From positions 4,030,001 through 4,094,000 of the forward strand of contig NZ_CP026167.1 of the NCBI RefSeq assembly GCF_002902985.1: a DNA stretch of 64,000 bases, written 5' to 3'. Shown here piece by piece: positions 32,996-43,143 of this stretch. This stretch comes from Leclercia sp. LSNIH1. GTDB taxonomy: Bacteria; Pseudomonadota; Gammaproteobacteria; Enterobacterales; Enterobacteriaceae. Position 1 is the first letter of the stretch; each line of letters starts with the position of its first letter. Below the pieces are notes generated by a model. That model searched no databases. It worked only from the letters and a program-made list of their open reading frames with translations, and was not told where the DNA came from. The position numbers and the translations under genes are program-made.

Positions 32996-34471
32996 ATGGA
33001 TAGAATGTCAGATTTAAACCCGATTTTGTCGTCCTCGGCGCAAAGCATCGAAGCCTACCAGCAGGCGATCGAGCAGAGCACCCAGGCGGTCATGCAGTGG
33101 CTGAAACAGCCGGAAATGTACCAGGGTAAAACGGTCGCCGAACTGCGCGAGCGTATCAACCTGGAATTCAGTCCGGAAGGGCTGGGCAACGAAACTGCTA
33201 TCGAGCGTGCCGTTGAATATTTCCTGAAAGACAGCCTGGCGGTGCATCATCCGCAGTGTGTGGCGCATCTGCACTGCCCGAGCCTGGTGGTAAGCCAGGC
33301 GGCGGAAGTAATGATCAACGCCACTAACCAGAGCATGGACTCCTGGGATCAGAGCCCGTCCGCGACCATTATCGAGATAAAACTGATCGAGTGGCTGCGT
33401 ACCCGCCTGGGTTACCAGGCGGGCGACGCTGGGGTCTTCACCAGCGGCGGCACCCAGAGCAACATGATGGGTCTGATGCTGGCGCGCGATGCCTTCTTTG
33501 CGCGTCAGGGCCACTCCGTCCAGCAGGATGGTCTGGTGGGCGATCTGCGTAAGATCCGTGTGCTCTGCTCCGAGAGCGCGCACTTCTCTGTGCAGAAGAA
33601 CATGGCGCTGATGGGCCTCGGCTACCAGTCCGTTATCCAGGTAAAAACTGACGAATGTTCGCGCATGGATCTTAACGATCTGGCCGCGAAAATTGAGCAG
33701 TGCAATGCCAACGGCGAACAGATTCTGGCGATCGTTGCCACCGCAGGAACCACCGATGCGGGTGCTATCGATCCGCTGCGTGCGATTGCAGAGCTGGCGG
33801 CGAAGCAGAATATCTGGGTTCACGTCGATGCGGCATGGGGCGGCGCGCTGCTGATGTCCGAGAAGTATCGCGATTACCTCGACGGTATCGAGCTGGTGGA
33901 TTCCGTTACTCTGGACTTCCACAAGCAGTTCTTCCAGACCATCAGCTGCGGGGCGTTCCTGCTGAAAGAGGCGCGTCACTATGAGCTGATGCGCTATCAG
34001 GCGGCGTACCTGAACTCTGAGTTCGACGAAGAGGCTGGCGTACCAAACCTGGTGTCCAAATCCCTGCAGACCACCCGTCGCTTTGACGCGCTGAAGCTGT
34101 GGATGAGCCTGGAAGCGCTGGGCGAGAAGAAATACGCTGAGATCATCGATCACGGTGTCACCATGGCCCAACAGGTTGCGGCGTATGTCACTGAGCAGCC
34201 GCGACTGGAACTGGTCATGCCGCCGCAGCTGGCGAGCGTTCTGTTCCGTTTCCGTCCGGAGCATCAGCTGGATGACGCGGCCATCGCGCTGCTCAACCAG
34301 AAGATTGGCGATGCCCTGCTGGAATCAGGCCGCGCTAACGTGGGTGTTACCGAGCATAACGGTGTCACCTGCCTGAAGCTGACCCTGCTGAACCCAATTG
34401 TGACCCTGGAGGATGTTAAAGTCCTGCTGTCACTGGTGGAACGCACGGCGAACGAGCTGCTGGCTAAGTAA
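32996..34471 (+). CDS. ddc: Ddc, L-2,4-diaminobutyrate decarboxylase
   Basis: A 491-residue group II PLP decarboxylase that turns L-2,4-diaminobutyrate into 1,3-diaminopropane and CO2. Landmarks are the substrate loop HPQCVAHLHCPSLV, GVFTSGGTQSNMMGLMLARD, the Asp-containing VHVDAAWGGALL and the PLP lysine in LDFHKQFFQ. A second ATG at 33005 (giving MSDLNP) is an alternative start; GGAG is close to the first ATG. The product diamine supports siderophore or polyamine functions in related bacteria. A strong bidirectional stem-loop follows. Confidence 0.93.
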   Translation: MDRMSDLNPILSSSAQSIEAYQQAIEQSTQAVMQWLKQPEMYQGKTVAELRERINLEFSPEGLGNETAIERAVEYFLKDSLAVHHPQCVAHLHCPSLVVSQAAEVMINATNQSMDSWDQSPSATIIEIKLIEWLRTRLGYQAGDAGVFTSGGTQSNMMGLMLARDAFFARQGHSVQQDGLVGDLRKIRVLCSESAHFSVQKNMALMGLGYQSVIQVKTDECSRMDLNDLAAKIEQCNANGEQILAIVATAGTTDAGAIDPLRAIAELAAKQNIWVHVDAAWGGALLMSEKYRDYLDGIELVDSVTLDFHKQFFQTISCGAFLLKEARHYELMRYQAAYLNSEFDEEAGVPNLVSKSLQTTRRFDALKLWMSLEALGEKKYAEIIDHGVTMAQQVAAYVTEQPRLELVMPPQLASVLFRFRPEHQLDDAAIALLNQKIGDALLESGRANVGVTEHNGVTCLKLTLLNPIVTLEDVKVLLSLVERTANELLAK

Positions 34472-34479
34472 GTTGTCCC

Positions 34480-34503
34480 ACCCGGCAGCGTTCGCTGCCG
34501 GGT
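34480..34503. terminator. Bidirectional terminator between ddc and etk
   Basis: ACCCGGCAGC (34480-34489) and GCTGCCGGGT (34494-34503) pair perfectly with a GTTC loop, between two converging genes. CTCTCTTTCGTT follows on the plus strand. Confidence 0.7.
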
Positions 34504-34513
34504 CTCTCTTTCG

Positions 34514-36715
34514 TTATCTCGCTTTACTCTTCTCGTTTTCGTGCTGTCCGGCAGAATAACCATAAGCATTGTAACCGGAAGCATAATAGCTGGCCGCCGA
34601 TTTCACGACGTCGTTCAGAATTGCCCCTTTGATGTTGACCCCCATCTGCTGTAAACGGTGCTGGCTGACCTCCATCTCGCGAACGCTGGTCACGTTAAAC
34701 CGGGCTACCAGCAGGGTAGAGCCAGCGATCCGACCTACCAGCGCAGCATCGGTGACCGCCAGAACCGGCGGAGCGTCGACAATCACTATGTCGTACTGTT
34801 CGCTGGCCCAGGTCATGAATTCACGAAAACGATCGTGCGTTAGCAGCTCTGAAGGATTAGGCGGATACTGCCCGCAGGTCACGACATCAAACTGTCCGCT
34901 GGTGTAAGTCTGAATCGCCGCCTGGAAGGTCACTTTACCTGACAGTACATCCGACAAACCGGCATCATTGCGCAACCCAAAGATGTTATGCACGTAGCCT
35001 TTACGCATATCAGCATCAATAAACAGCACCCGTTTATCAACCTGCGTCACCAGCGCCGCCAGTGAGGTTCTAACCAGTGTTTTACCGCAGTCCTGAGTCG
35101 GGCCGCTGAACATGAGAATATTATTTACGGCATCCATCATCGCGAAGTGCAGGCTGGTGCGTAATCCGCGCACGGCTTCGACAAAATTATCCAGCGGCCT
35201 GTCGACGGGCAAGAATGGCACATCTTTGATTTTATGCCGCCTGGAGCAGTGGAAGAAATAGCGGTTGCCCACCCGGGTTTTGCTGTGCAGCCAGACCGAA
35301 TGGGGCAAGGTGGCATAAACGTTAATACCCTCTTTTTCAAGTTGTTCCGGTGCGTTAATGCCGCGTCGTAACGCTGCTTTTGCCAGCACGCCAGCGGCAG
35401 AGATAAAGAATCCGAACAGGGTCATAAAAGCGACAATTAACGCCTTGCGCGGCTTGATAGGCCCAGGGTTTGTGGCTGCCGAGTCGATAATGCGCGCATT
35501 GCCAATCGTGCTGGAGCGGGAGATATTGAGCTCCTGCTGACGGGTCAGAAGCTGAAGATAAACCGCCCGATTGGTATCCACGTCGCGGCTAAGGCGCAAA
35601 ACCTGCTGCTGCGTAGACGGCATCGTCTCAACACGTTTGTTCAGTCGTTCACGTTCGCTCTCTAAAGTCTGCCGCTTTTCACGCAGCGCCCGATAGGTGG
35701 GGTGGTCTTTTTTAAAGTGCTGAGAGACCTCCGCCTCGCGGAAAGTAAGCTCATTCAGCTGATTGTCAACGTTAACAATCTGTTCCAGCACTGACTTGGC
35801 TTCCAGGGTTAAATCCACCGAGTCCCGCTGTTTACGATAGGTATTGAGACGCTCCTCGGCCTGCTCCAGCTCTTGCCGCACCAGCGGCAGCTGGCGTTGC
35901 AGAAAGACGAGGCTCTGTGAATCCTGTGCGGCCTGGCGGGCAATATTCTGCTGCAGATAATTGTGCATGATATGATTGAGCGTGTTTTTAATCTGCACAG
36001 GATCGTGGCCTGTCAGACTCAGCATCAGGATCCCGCTCTCTTTGCCCTGCTCTGTCACGATAAACTGACGGCTCAGGGCATTTATCACTTCCAGTGGGCC
36101 ACGTTGCCGAACCCGGAATTGCGTGCCAGGCGGTGCTGACAATTCGCGAACGGTAATGCTCACCCCGCCATGCTGCAATGGTCTACCTACCGTGCCGTGC
36201 GCGCTGATACCCTCTCCTTCCAGCAGAAAACGGCCTTTATCTTCGGCGGTCAGGGTCAAAATAATCGGCTCGGCAGCGGTTTCGGGAAGCGTCAGATTAT
36301 CCAGAATCAATGTGCCGTCGGGTTGACCAGTCAGCTTCGCCCATGCTTTGCCTATCAGCGGCAGGCGAACCTGAGTGATTTCATCGCGTAAGCGCAGCGC
36401 TTCCACCGTTTCACCCAGGATCATTCGCGATTTTAGTATTTGAATTTCGGCGCTGGAATCTGGTGAAAGCGCCGGTGTCAGCTGATTTAAGGTTTTGAGA
36501 ATACTGTTCTGCTGCTTATTTTCTATTTGCACCATCGCATCGGCAAGATAGACCGGTGATGCAAAGAGTGCGTATAACGTTCCGAAGAGCGCAAAAATTA
36601 GCGTAATGCCGAGAATAGCCACGCGATGATCGATTAACTCTCCCAGAAGGCGCGCCAGATCAAGCTCATGTTGGCTATCAGCCTGACCCTGAGTATTTAC
36701 AATGTTCGACGACAT
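34514..36715 (-). CDS. etk: Etk-like polysaccharide copolymerase/tyrosine autokinase
   Basis: A 733-residue Wzc/Etk protein, closer to Etk by blocks such as NYLQQNIARQAAQDSQSL and LNELTFREAEVSQ. It has a membrane helix at about 33-52, a periplasmic Wzz domain with coiled coil (about 265-400), a second helix at about 424-446 and a C-terminal BY-kinase domain. Walker A GPTQDCGKT is at 538-546, Walker A' LFIDADMRKG at 565-574, Walker B VIVDAPP, and the autophosphorylated Tyr cluster reads SYYASGYNAYGYS. The start overlaps etp by 19 bases. It should drive polymer length or export with gfcE and etp. Confidence 0.88.
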   Translation of the reverse strand: MSSNIVNTQGQADSQHELDLARLLGELIDHRVAILGITLIFALFGTLYALFASPVYLADAMVQIENKQQNSILKTLNQLTPALSPDSSAEIQILKSRMILGETVEALRLRDEITQVRLPLIGKAWAKLTGQPDGTLILDNLTLPETAAEPIILTLTAEDKGRFLLEGEGISAHGTVGRPLQHGGVSITVRELSAPPGTQFRVRQRGPLEVINALSRQFIVTEQGKESGILMLSLTGHDPVQIKNTLNHIMHNYLQQNIARQAAQDSQSLVFLQRQLPLVRQELEQAEERLNTYRKQRDSVDLTLEAKSVLEQIVNVDNQLNELTFREAEVSQHFKKDHPTYRALREKRQTLESERERLNKRVETMPSTQQQVLRLSRDVDTNRAVYLQLLTRQQELNISRSSTIGNARIIDSAATNPGPIKPRKALIVAFMTLFGFFISAAGVLAKAALRRGINAPEQLEKEGINVYATLPHSVWLHSKTRVGNRYFFHCSRRHKIKDVPFLPVDRPLDNFVEAVRGLRTSLHFAMMDAVNNILMFSGPTQDCGKTLVRTSLAALVTQVDKRVLFIDADMRKGYVHNIFGLRNDAGLSDVLSGKVTFQAAIQTYTSGQFDVVTCGQYPPNPSELLTHDRFREFMTWASEQYDIVIVDAPPVLAVTDAALVGRIAGSTLLVARFNVTSVREMEVSQHRLQQMGVNIKGAILNDVVKSAASYYASGYNAYGYSAGQHENEKSKAR

Positions 36716-37161
36716 GTACGTAATCCCTTAACGGTAAGTCGGTTGGCCCATTCCTGGCTTGCTTCGCCAAGCAGGCGAAAAACATATTCAAAAGCTTCCA
36801 TGCTTTTGCCGTACGGATCGGGTATCTCCTGTTCCCTCAGCCATTGCCCAAACAGCAAGGCTTTGCCACGCACCTCAGGGGCGATAAGCGAGATCCGGTT
36901 TATTTGATCTGACTCCATGGCAAGAAGCAGATCGTATTCCCGCATCATTGCTATCGTCAGCGGCCGTGCAACATGATCCGCCAGCGACAGGCCATGCCTG
37001 GCAGCAATTTTTTGCGCATAGCGATCCGCCGGATACCCGGCAAGCGCGCGGATACCTGCGGATGCGATGGTTAACGAGGGGAGCTGTTGCTGTAACAGCC
37101 GCTCGCCAATCGGGGAACGGCAAACATTTCCCGTACAAATCACCAGAATGGATCGGATCAT
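36697..37161 (-). CDS. etp: Etp-like low-molecular-weight protein-tyrosine phosphatase
   Basis: A 154-residue LMW-PTP that dephosphorylates the partner kinase. The P-loop CTGNVCRS has the nucleophile Cys9 and Arg15, and the general acid Asp lies in EIPDPYGKS. Its ATG shares the base pair with the gfcE-like stop (37161), and its 3' end overlaps etk by 19 bases, so the three genes are tightly coupled. The extra C-terminal residues (TVKGLRTCRRTL) follow from the overlap. Confidence 0.88.
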   Translation of the reverse strand: MIRSILVICTGNVCRSPIGERLLQQQLPSLTIASAGIRALAGYPADRYAQKIAARHGLSLADHVARPLTIAMMREYDLLLAMESDQINRISLIAPEVRGKALLFGQWLREQEIPDPYGKSMEAFEYVFRLLGEASQEWANRLTVKGLRTCRRTL

Positions 37162-38300
37162 TATTCAGGCCACGATTTAATGAAGCGCACGGTTTCGGTC
37201 AGATCATGCACGCCGCTGATCGTCGGCACCAGCTGCGTCAATACCCGGTTCCAGCGCGAGACAGGCGCGGTGGTGACATAGACGATATCGTAGGGCTGGA
37301 GCTGAAATTCTGTGCCAAGCACCATCGCAGACGCATCGCGGGCATTGAGTTGATAGATACGCGCGATTTTGCCGTCCTGACTGTTGTTGCCGTTGGAGCG
37401 AATGACGAAGATACCGGTCGCATCGGCCATGCTTTGGTTCAGGCCACCCGCGTTCGCCAGGGCTTCTGCCAGCGTCATGCCGCTGCGATCCATCTTGAGG
37501 GTGCTCTGTTTCACCACTTCACCCATGACAAAAACTTTCAAGGCATCATTGCGTGGTACAAACAGAATATCCCCCGGCCACAGCAACCTGTTTTGCGTCA
37601 GGTCCCCGTGCTGCATCAGGGCATAAAGTGAGATCCGGGTGTCCTTACCCTTGTGCGTCAGCACCACATTTCGCCAGTCCGCATCCGGGGAGAGGCCACC
37701 CGCCGCATTGATCGCATCCATAATGGTCAGCGGAATATTGGTAATTGGCTGCTGCCCTGACTTCACCACTTCGCCAGTAACGTAGGCTTTTTGCGAACGA
37801 AACGCCGCGATACTGACGTCAACCTGCGGGCTTTCAATCACTCTGTCCAGGCGGGCGGTGATCTCTTCGCGCACCTGGGCGAGCGTTTTTCCGGCAACGT
37901 GCAGTTTACCGACGTAAGGATAAAAGAGCGTTCCGTCTGCGCCGACCCAGTTTCCGGTGTCGCTTGCGCTACGGTACTGCCCGGCAGGGGTTGTAAGTTC
38001 AGGGTGATCCCAGACGGTGATCATCAGCACATCTCCGGGGCCGATACGGTACTCCCAGTGCTTTAATTGCTCATCCAGATTCGGATTTGCCTGAGATTTC
38101 ACCTGGCTTGTGCGAAGCTGTTCAATCACGGAGGGCGTTAATGGCCAGACATCCATTTTTTTATTTAAATCATATGGATTGTCAGTAACCGCAATATTAT
38201 TTTTCCCGGAAGTATTTATATGCTGGCCAGGCGTAATGGTGCAGCCTGTCAATAATAGTGCGCAAATAAAACTTACACTGGTGCGGAGTGGTATTGTCAT
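37161..38300 (-). CDS. gfcE: GfcE/Wza-like outer-membrane polysaccharide export lipoprotein
   Basis: A 379-residue lipoprotein with lipobox LLTGC (Cys20). The polysaccharide export domain begins [19 protein letters not shown], two SLBB-type repeats follow ([15 protein letters not shown] and [15 protein letters not shown]), and a C-terminal amphipathic helix ends RFIKSWPE, which forms the outer-membrane barrel of Wza octamers. It is the first gene of a gfcE-etp-etk operon. The other gfc genes and all glycan synthesis genes are missing here, so it must serve a polymer made elsewhere, if it is functional. Confidence 0.88.
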   Translation of the reverse strand: MTIPLRTSVSFICALLLTGCTITPGQHINTSGKNNIAVTDNPYDLNKKMDVWPLTPSVIEQLRTSQVKSQANPNLDEQLKHWEYRIGPGDVLMITVWDHPELTTPAGQYRSASDTGNWVGADGTLFYPYVGKLHVAGKTLAQVREEITARLDRVIESPQVDVSIAAFRSQKAYVTGEVVKSGQQPITNIPLTIMDAINAAGGLSPDADWRNVVLTHKGKDTRISLYALMQHGDLTQNRLLWPGDILFVPRNDALKVFVMGEVVKQSTLKMDRSGMTLAEALANAGGLNQSMADATGIFVIRSNGNNSQDGKIARIYQLNARDASAMVLGTEFQLQPYDIVYVTTAPVSRWNRVLTQLVPTISGVHDLTETVRFIKSWPE

Positions 38301-38799
38301 TAATAAGAGGTGCTCTATTATATTCCGTTAAATGCCCACGCATTTCCCTGTAGCTCTCATTAAATTTGCTACATTATTAAATTTAAAAATATTAACTATA
38401 GTCAGAGAGTTACAAAAAAATAACCTAATAAAAAAACACTGGCCGTACTGGAGATTGTCTGTTGATATCTTTTTAAAAAAGCAAATCAAAAACAGCACAA
38501 ATTAATCAAACGGCATCATAAACATTCCACAGAAAAAATAACATAGCACGTTGACGACTATTATGTCTGAAGGCAGTGATTTAAGAATTTATAAAAAGAA
38601 AGATAAACACTATAAATCTAAATCAGGAAATAAATTCACAATGTAAATATTTAAAGCTGATGCGATTAGCGGGGGGATGTGTTGATTTGTTACATTTTTT
38701 ACACCCTTAGCCAACCGGCAAAACATAAAATAGACTATCTGTTGCTCAGCCACGAAACGGCAGAACAAGAGTAATGGCCACGGTAAATCTGGAGATAAA
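38301..38799. other. AT-rich divergent intergenic region between gfcE and rcnB
   Basis: About 500 bases with many A and T runs. Promoters for both divergent genes must lie here, but I see no JUMPstart/ops element (GGCGGTAG) of the kind placed before long polysaccharide operons, and no supportable ORF. Confidence 0.6.
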
Positions 38800-39132
38800 A
38801 TGACTAAAGGTAAAATTCTACTTCTGGGCGTATTGATGTCACTGGCGAGCGCAGCATTTGCTGCCCCACAAGCCGCAGCGGCCCCCTCTGGCATCCAGGC
38901 CTATGAGGAACAGGAGTTTGTAGCCGATTTTACGAAATACAAGATTGGTGATTTCGCCCCGGCGCAGTACCTGACACCTGAGTACACCATCAAGCAGTAT
39001 AAGCTGCGTAACCTGCCTGAACCGGATGCGGGGACCCACTGGACTTACATGGGCGAGAACTACGTACTGGTGGGTGATACGGACGGTAAGATCTACAAAG
39101 CGTATAACGGCGATATCTTCTACCACCGTTAA
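38800..39132 (+). CDS. rcnB: RcnB, periplasmic nickel/cobalt homeostasis protein
   Basis: A 110-residue secreted protein: signal peptide ending ASAAFA (about residue 22), and a mature part whose C-terminal half matches E. coli RcnB (QYKLRNLPEPDAGTHWTYMG, then DTDGKIYKAYNGDIFYHR). RcnB limits nickel and cobalt loss in cells that express the RcnA exporter. In K-12 the order is rcnR-rcnA-rcnB after thiM. Here rcnB stands alone next to mrp and the rcnR-rcnA pair is not in the window. The ribosome site is GGAG, 8 bases upstream. Confidence 0.9.
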   Translation: MTKGKILLLGVLMSLASAAFAAPQAAAAPSGIQAYEEQEFVADFTKYKIGDFAPAQYLTPEYTIKQYKLRNLPEPDAGTHWTYMGENYVLVGDTDGKIYKAYNGDIFYHR

Positions 39133-39144
39133 TCGCTTAATGCG

Positions 39145-39208
39145 CAGGTGGCGCTTCGCTTACCTGGCCTGAGGTGTAGGCCCGCGCAAGCAAAGCGCCA
39201 CCCGGCAA
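39145..39208. repeat. REP element between rcnB and mrp
   Basis: Two inverted REP units (AGGTGGCGCTTCGCTTACCT and GCAAAGCGCCACCCGGC) flanking GTAGGCCCGCGC, in the gap between converging genes. Confidence 0.85.
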
Positions 39209-39212
39209 AGGC

Positions 39213-40322
39213 TTACACCGCGCGGAACGCGATGTCGCCCGGGATCACCTCACCCTGCCAGTAAAGCTGTGCGGCAACGCGATCTGCCAGCTGACGATAC
39301 ATCTCAGCGAACTCACTTTCAGGGCGGTTGACGACGGTCGGCTTGCCGCTATCCAGATCTTCACGCAGCGTAATGTGCAGCGGCATCTGTCCCAGCAGCT
39401 GGGTATGATACTGCGCAGCCAGTTTTTCTGCCCCGCCGGTGCCGAAGATGGCTTCATGATGACCACAGTTGCTGCAAATATGCATGCTCATGTTTTCAAC
39501 GACACCCAGCACCGGCACCTCAACCTTCTCGAACATCACAATGCCTTTTTTGGCATCAATCAGCGCGATGTCCTGCGGAGTGGTGACGACCACCGCGCCG
39601 GTCACCGGGATGTTCTGCGCCAGGGTCAGCTGAATGTCACCGGTGCCAGGCGGCATATCGAGCACCAGATAATCGAGATCCGGCCACATTGTCTCCTGCA
39701 ACATCTGCATCAGCGCCTTGCTGGCCATCGGCCCGCGCCACACCATGGCGTTGTCGTCGGTAACCAGATAGCCAATGGAGTTGGTCGCCAGACCGTAAGC
39801 CATAATCGGCGCCATATGGGTGCCATCCGGCGAGGTCGGGCGCTGATTTTCCGCGCCCAGCATGTTAGGAATTGACGGGCCATAGATATCGGCATCCAGA
39901 ATACCGACCTTCGCCCCTTCAGCGGCCAGCGCCAGCGCCAGGTTCACGGCGGTGGAGGATTTCCCTACCCCGCCCTTGCCGGAACTGATCGCAATGATAT
40001 TTTTCACGCCATTGATACCCGGATGGTTCTTCACCCGTTTCAGCGTGGCGATGGTATGGGTTAATTTCCAGTCGATGGCTTTCGCCCCGGTGATGCGCAG
40101 CAGCTCGGCGCTGGTTTGTTCTTTCAGCGTCTCGAATGCATGGCTCCAGACGAAAGGCATATGCAGTTCGACATGCAGGGTATCATCCAGCCACGCCACG
40201 TGATGTAACGCTTTCAGCGTGGTGAGATTGTGCTTCAGGGTGGGGTGCTGAAAATTAGCCAGCGTCCCGGCAACCATTGCGCGCAAGGCTTCCGGTGATT
40301 TGGCCTGGGATTGAGAACTCAT
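39213..40322 (-). CDS. mrp: Mrp (ApbC), iron-sulfur cluster carrier ATPase
   Basis: A 369-residue MinD/Mrp-type P-loop ATPase that carries Fe-S clusters to target proteins. The deviant Walker A is GKGGVGKS (115-122), and the cluster-binding CxxC lies in HICSNCGHHE. The N-terminal domain is the DUF59-like region. The ATG at 40322 is chosen since it follows AGGAG and gives the E. coli-like N-terminus; a longer reading adds 15 unsupported residues. It is divergent from metG, as in E. coli. Confidence 0.96.
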   Translation of the reverse strand: MSSQSQAKSPEALRAMVAGTLANFQHPTLKHNLTTLKALHHVAWLDDTLHVELHMPFVWSHAFETLKEQTSAELLRITGAKAIDWKLTHTIATLKRVKNHPGINGVKNIIAISSGKGGVGKSSTAVNLALALAAEGAKVGILDADIYGPSIPNMLGAENQRPTSPDGTHMAPIMAYGLATNSIGYLVTDDNAMVWRGPMASKALMQMLQETMWPDLDYLVLDMPPGTGDIQLTLAQNIPVTGAVVVTTPQDIALIDAKKGIVMFEKVEVPVLGVVENMSMHICSNCGHHEAIFGTGGAEKLAAQYHTQLLGQMPLHITLREDLDSGKPTVVNRPESEFAEMYRQLADRVAAQLYWQGEVIPGDIAFRAV

Positions 40323-40487
40323 CCCGACTCCTTTGTAGTTGTTCTGAAAAAGAGATGTAATTACCAAGTTTACCCCAGAGGTAACAATTATTCATTTATG
40401 GATTAATGCCCTTATCACTTGGCGTAGTTATTCCCTTTCGGGTAACATCAAAAACCCTTTTTACAGCTAAAAGAAGTAATACCTACT

Positions 40488-42521
40488 ATGACTCAAGTCG
40501 CGAAAAAAATTCTGGTGACGTGCGCTCTGCCGTACGCTAACGGCTCAATCCACCTCGGCCACATGCTGGAGCATATCCAGGCTGATGTCTGGGTCCGTTA
40601 CCAGCGAATGCGCGGCCACGAGGTAAACTTCATCTGTGCAGACGATGCGCACGGCACGCCAATCATGCTGAAAGCGCAGCAGCTGGGTATCTCCCCGGAG
40701 CAGATGATTGCCGAAATGAGTCAGGAGCATCAGACCGATTTTGCTGGCTTCGACATCAGCTATGACAACTATCACTCCACGCACAGCGACGAAAACCGCG
40801 AGCTGTCGGAGCTGATCTACACCCGTCTGAAAGAGAACGGTTTTATCAAAAACCGCACTATTTCTCAGCTCTACGATCCGGAAAAAGGCATGTTCCTGCC
40901 GGACCGTTTCGTGAAAGGCACCTGCCCGAAATGTAAGTCGCCGGACCAGTATGGCGATAACTGCGAAGTGTGCGGCGCGACCTACAGCCCAACCGAGCTG
41001 ATTGAGCCGAAGTCCGTGGTATCCGGCGCGACCCCAGAGATGCGTGACTCCGAACACTTCTTCTTCGACCTGCCTTCGTTCAGCGAAATGCTGCAGGCGT
41101 GGACCCGCAGCGGCGCGCTGCAGGAGCAGGTGGCGAACAAGATGCAGGAGTGGTTTGAATCCGGCCTGCAGCAGTGGGATATCTCCCGCGATGCACCCTA
41201 CTTCGGCTTCGAAATCCCGAACGCGCCGGGCAAATACTTCTACGTCTGGCTGGATGCGCCTATCGGCTACATGGGCTCCTTCAAGAACCTGTGCGACAAG
41301 CGCGGCGATACCGTAAGCTTCGACGAATACTGGAAAAAAGATTCCACGGCCGAGCTCTATCACTTCATCGGCAAAGACATCGTTTACTTCCACAGCCTGT
41401 TCTGGCCAGCCATGCTGGAAGGCAGCGGTTTCCGCAAGCCGACCAACCTGTTTGTCCACGGCTATGTCACCGTGAACGGCGCGAAGATGTCCAAATCGCG
41501 CGGCACCTTCATTAAAGCCAGCACCTGGCTGAACCACTTTGATGCCGACAGCCTGCGCTACTACTACGCGGCGAAGCTTTCGTCCCGTATCGACGATATC
41601 GACCTGAACCTGGAAGATTTCGTGCAGCGCGTCAATGCCGATATCGTGAACAAAGTGGTCAACCTGGCCTCCCGTAACGCCGGCTTTATCGCCAAGCGTT
41701 TCGACGGCGTGATGGCGGCGGAACTGGCCGATCCTGAGCTGTACAAAACCTTCACCGACGCGGCTGCCGTGATTGGCGAAGCGTGGGAGAGCCGCGAGTT
41801 TGGTAAAGCGGTGCGTGAAATCATGGCCCTGGCCGACCTGGCGAACCGCTACGTTGACGAGCAGGCACCGTGGGTAGTTGCCAAACAGGAAGGCCGCGAC
41901 GCTGACCTGCAGGCGATCTGCTCCATGGGTATCAACCTGTTCCGCGTGCTGATGTCTTACCTCAAGCCGGTTCTGCCGCAGCTGGCCGCGCGTACCGAAG
42001 CGTTCCTGAACACCGAACTGAGCTGGGACAGCATCAATCAGCCGCTGCTCGGCCATAAGCTGAACGCCTTCAAGGCGCTCTACAACCGCATCGAGATGAA
42101 GCAGGTTGAAGCCCTGGTTGAAGCCTCGAAAGAAGAGGTGAAAGCCGCCGCCGCACCGGTAACCGGCCCGCTGGCGGACGATCCGATTCAGGAAACCATC
42201 ACCTTTGACGATTTCGCGAAGGTCGATCTGCGCGTGGCGCTGATCGAAAACGCGGAATTTGTGGAGGGCTCCGATAAGCTGCTGCGCCTGACCCTCGATC
42301 TGGGCGGCGAGAAGCGCAACGTCTTCTCCGGCATCCGTTCCGCCTACCCGGACCCGCAGGCGCTGATTGGTCGCCACACGGTGATGGTGGCGAACCTTGC
42401 GCCGCGCAAAATGCGCTTCGGCATCTCTGAGGGGATGGTGATGGCCGCAGGTCCTGGCGGGAAAGATATTTTCCTGTTAAGCCCGGACAGCGGTGCGCTG
42501 CCTGGTCACCAGGTGAAATAA
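40488..42521 (+). CDS. metG: MetG, methionyl-tRNA synthetase
   Basis: A 677-residue class I aminoacyl-tRNA synthetase that charges both initiator and elongator tRNA-Met. The HIGH-type motif is HLGH at 22-25 ([12 protein letters not shown]), the zinc-knuckle Cys pairs are in [19 protein letters not shown], and the KMSKS loop is [11 protein letters not shown]. The C-terminal tRNA-binding (OB-fold) dimerisation domain is present ([19 protein letters not shown]). Full length matches E. coli. A canonical terminator follows the stop. Confidence 0.98.
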   Translation: MTQVAKKILVTCALPYANGSIHLGHMLEHIQADVWVRYQRMRGHEVNFICADDAHGTPIMLKAQQLGISPEQMIAEMSQEHQTDFAGFDISYDNYHSTHSDENRELSELIYTRLKENGFIKNRTISQLYDPEKGMFLPDRFVKGTCPKCKSPDQYGDNCEVCGATYSPTELIEPKSVVSGATPEMRDSEHFFFDLPSFSEMLQAWTRSGALQEQVANKMQEWFESGLQQWDISRDAPYFGFEIPNAPGKYFYVWLDAPIGYMGSFKNLCDKRGDTVSFDEYWKKDSTAELYHFIGKDIVYFHSLFWPAMLEGSGFRKPTNLFVHGYVTVNGAKMSKSRGTFIKASTWLNHFDADSLRYYYAAKLSSRIDDIDLNLEDFVQRVNADIVNKVVNLASRNAGFIAKRFDGVMAAELADPELYKTFTDAAAVIGEAWESREFGKAVREIMALADLANRYVDEQAPWVVAKQEGRDADLQAICSMGINLFRVLMSYLKPVLPQLAARTEAFLNTELSWDSINQPLLGHKLNAFKALYNRIEMKQVEALVEASKEEVKAAAAPVTGPLADDPIQETITFDDFAKVDLRVALIENAEFVEGSDKLLRLTLDLGGEKRNVFSGIRSAYPDPQALIGRHTVMVANLAPRKMRFGISEGMVMAAGPGGKDIFLLSPDSGALPGHQVK

Positions 42522-42528
42522 ATAAAAA

Positions 42529-42555
42529 AGCCGGAGATAATCTCCGGCTTTTTTT
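42529..42555 (+). terminator. Rho-independent terminator of metG
   Basis: AGCCGGAGA (42529-42537), loop TAA, TCTCCGGCT (42541-42549), then a T-run. An A-run precedes the stem, so it can also work for transcripts from the opposite side. Confidence 0.92.
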
Positions 42556-42564
42556 ATGCCTTTT

Positions 42565-42624
42565 TGCCGGGTGGCGGCTTCGCCTTACCCGGCCTCCATA
42601 ACCTGTAGGCCCGCCGCCGGGCAA
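42565..42624. repeat. REP element between metG and yehS
   Basis: Inverted REP units (GCCGGGTGGCGGCTTCGCC and GTAGGCCCGCCGCCGGGC) directly after the metG terminator, in a convergent gap. Confidence 0.85.
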
Positions 42625-42626
42625 CA

Positions 42627-43097
42627 TTACGGCTTCGCGGCATGCACCCGGTTGGTGAGCCCACGCAGGAAGTAGCGCAGGAATTGATCCCCACACTCGC
42701 GGTAGTTTTTATGGTCCGGCGCGCGCATCATGGCGGTGATTTCCGGCATTGAGACGCGGAACTTTTGCTCGCTCATGATGGCCAGAATATCGTCGGTTTT
42801 CAGTGAAAAGGCGATGCGCAGCTTCTTCAGCACCGTGTTGTTGTTTACACGACGCTCCAGCGACAGCTCAGGCGCAGATTCATCTTTGCCACGCTTGTGG
42901 TAGATCAGGCCGTTCAGAAAACCGGAGAGGATGATGTCCGGGCAGCGAACAAACCCCTCCTCGTCCTCTTTGGTCATCCAGGTGTCGAACCCGGCCGAGG
43001 TGGATTCCATGTCGGCAAGCGCAAGAATGCGCACCATGTCGTTGTTATTTGCTTTCAGGGTGTAGCGCAGGCTACGAAGAATATCATTACTGAGCAT
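42627..43097 (-). CDS. yehS: YehS, DUF1456 protein
   Basis: A 156-residue protein made of two similar DUF1456 halves (NDILRSLRYTLKANNNDM and NNNTVLKKLRIAFSLKTDDI), matching E. coli YehS in position and sequence. Function is unknown; no signal peptide or membrane segment. It lies downstream of btsSR in the same direction, with a 46-base gap to btsR. Confidence 0.93.
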   Translation of the reverse strand: MLSNDILRSLRYTLKANNNDMVRILALADMESTSAGFDTWMTKEDEEGFVRCPDIILSGFLNGLIYHKRGKDESAPELSLERRVNNNTVLKKLRIAFSLKTDDILAIMSEQKFRVSMPEITAMMRAPDHKNYRECGDQFLRYFLRGLTNRVHAAKP

Positions 43098-43143
43098 AGA
43101 GCCTTCGAGTGTCGATGATGCAATGGCGCGCAGTGTAGCAGTT

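Noticed and set aside
33014..34264. A 416-codon open frame opposite ddc
   Set aside because: Antisense shadow of a recognised gene without translation signals.
38301..38799. Search for a JUMPstart/ops element before gfcE
   Set aside because: No GGCGGTAG-type element was found on either strand of the gap.
40545..42377. A 610-codon open frame opposite metG
   Set aside because: Antisense shadow of metG with a composition typical of reversed GC-rich codons.
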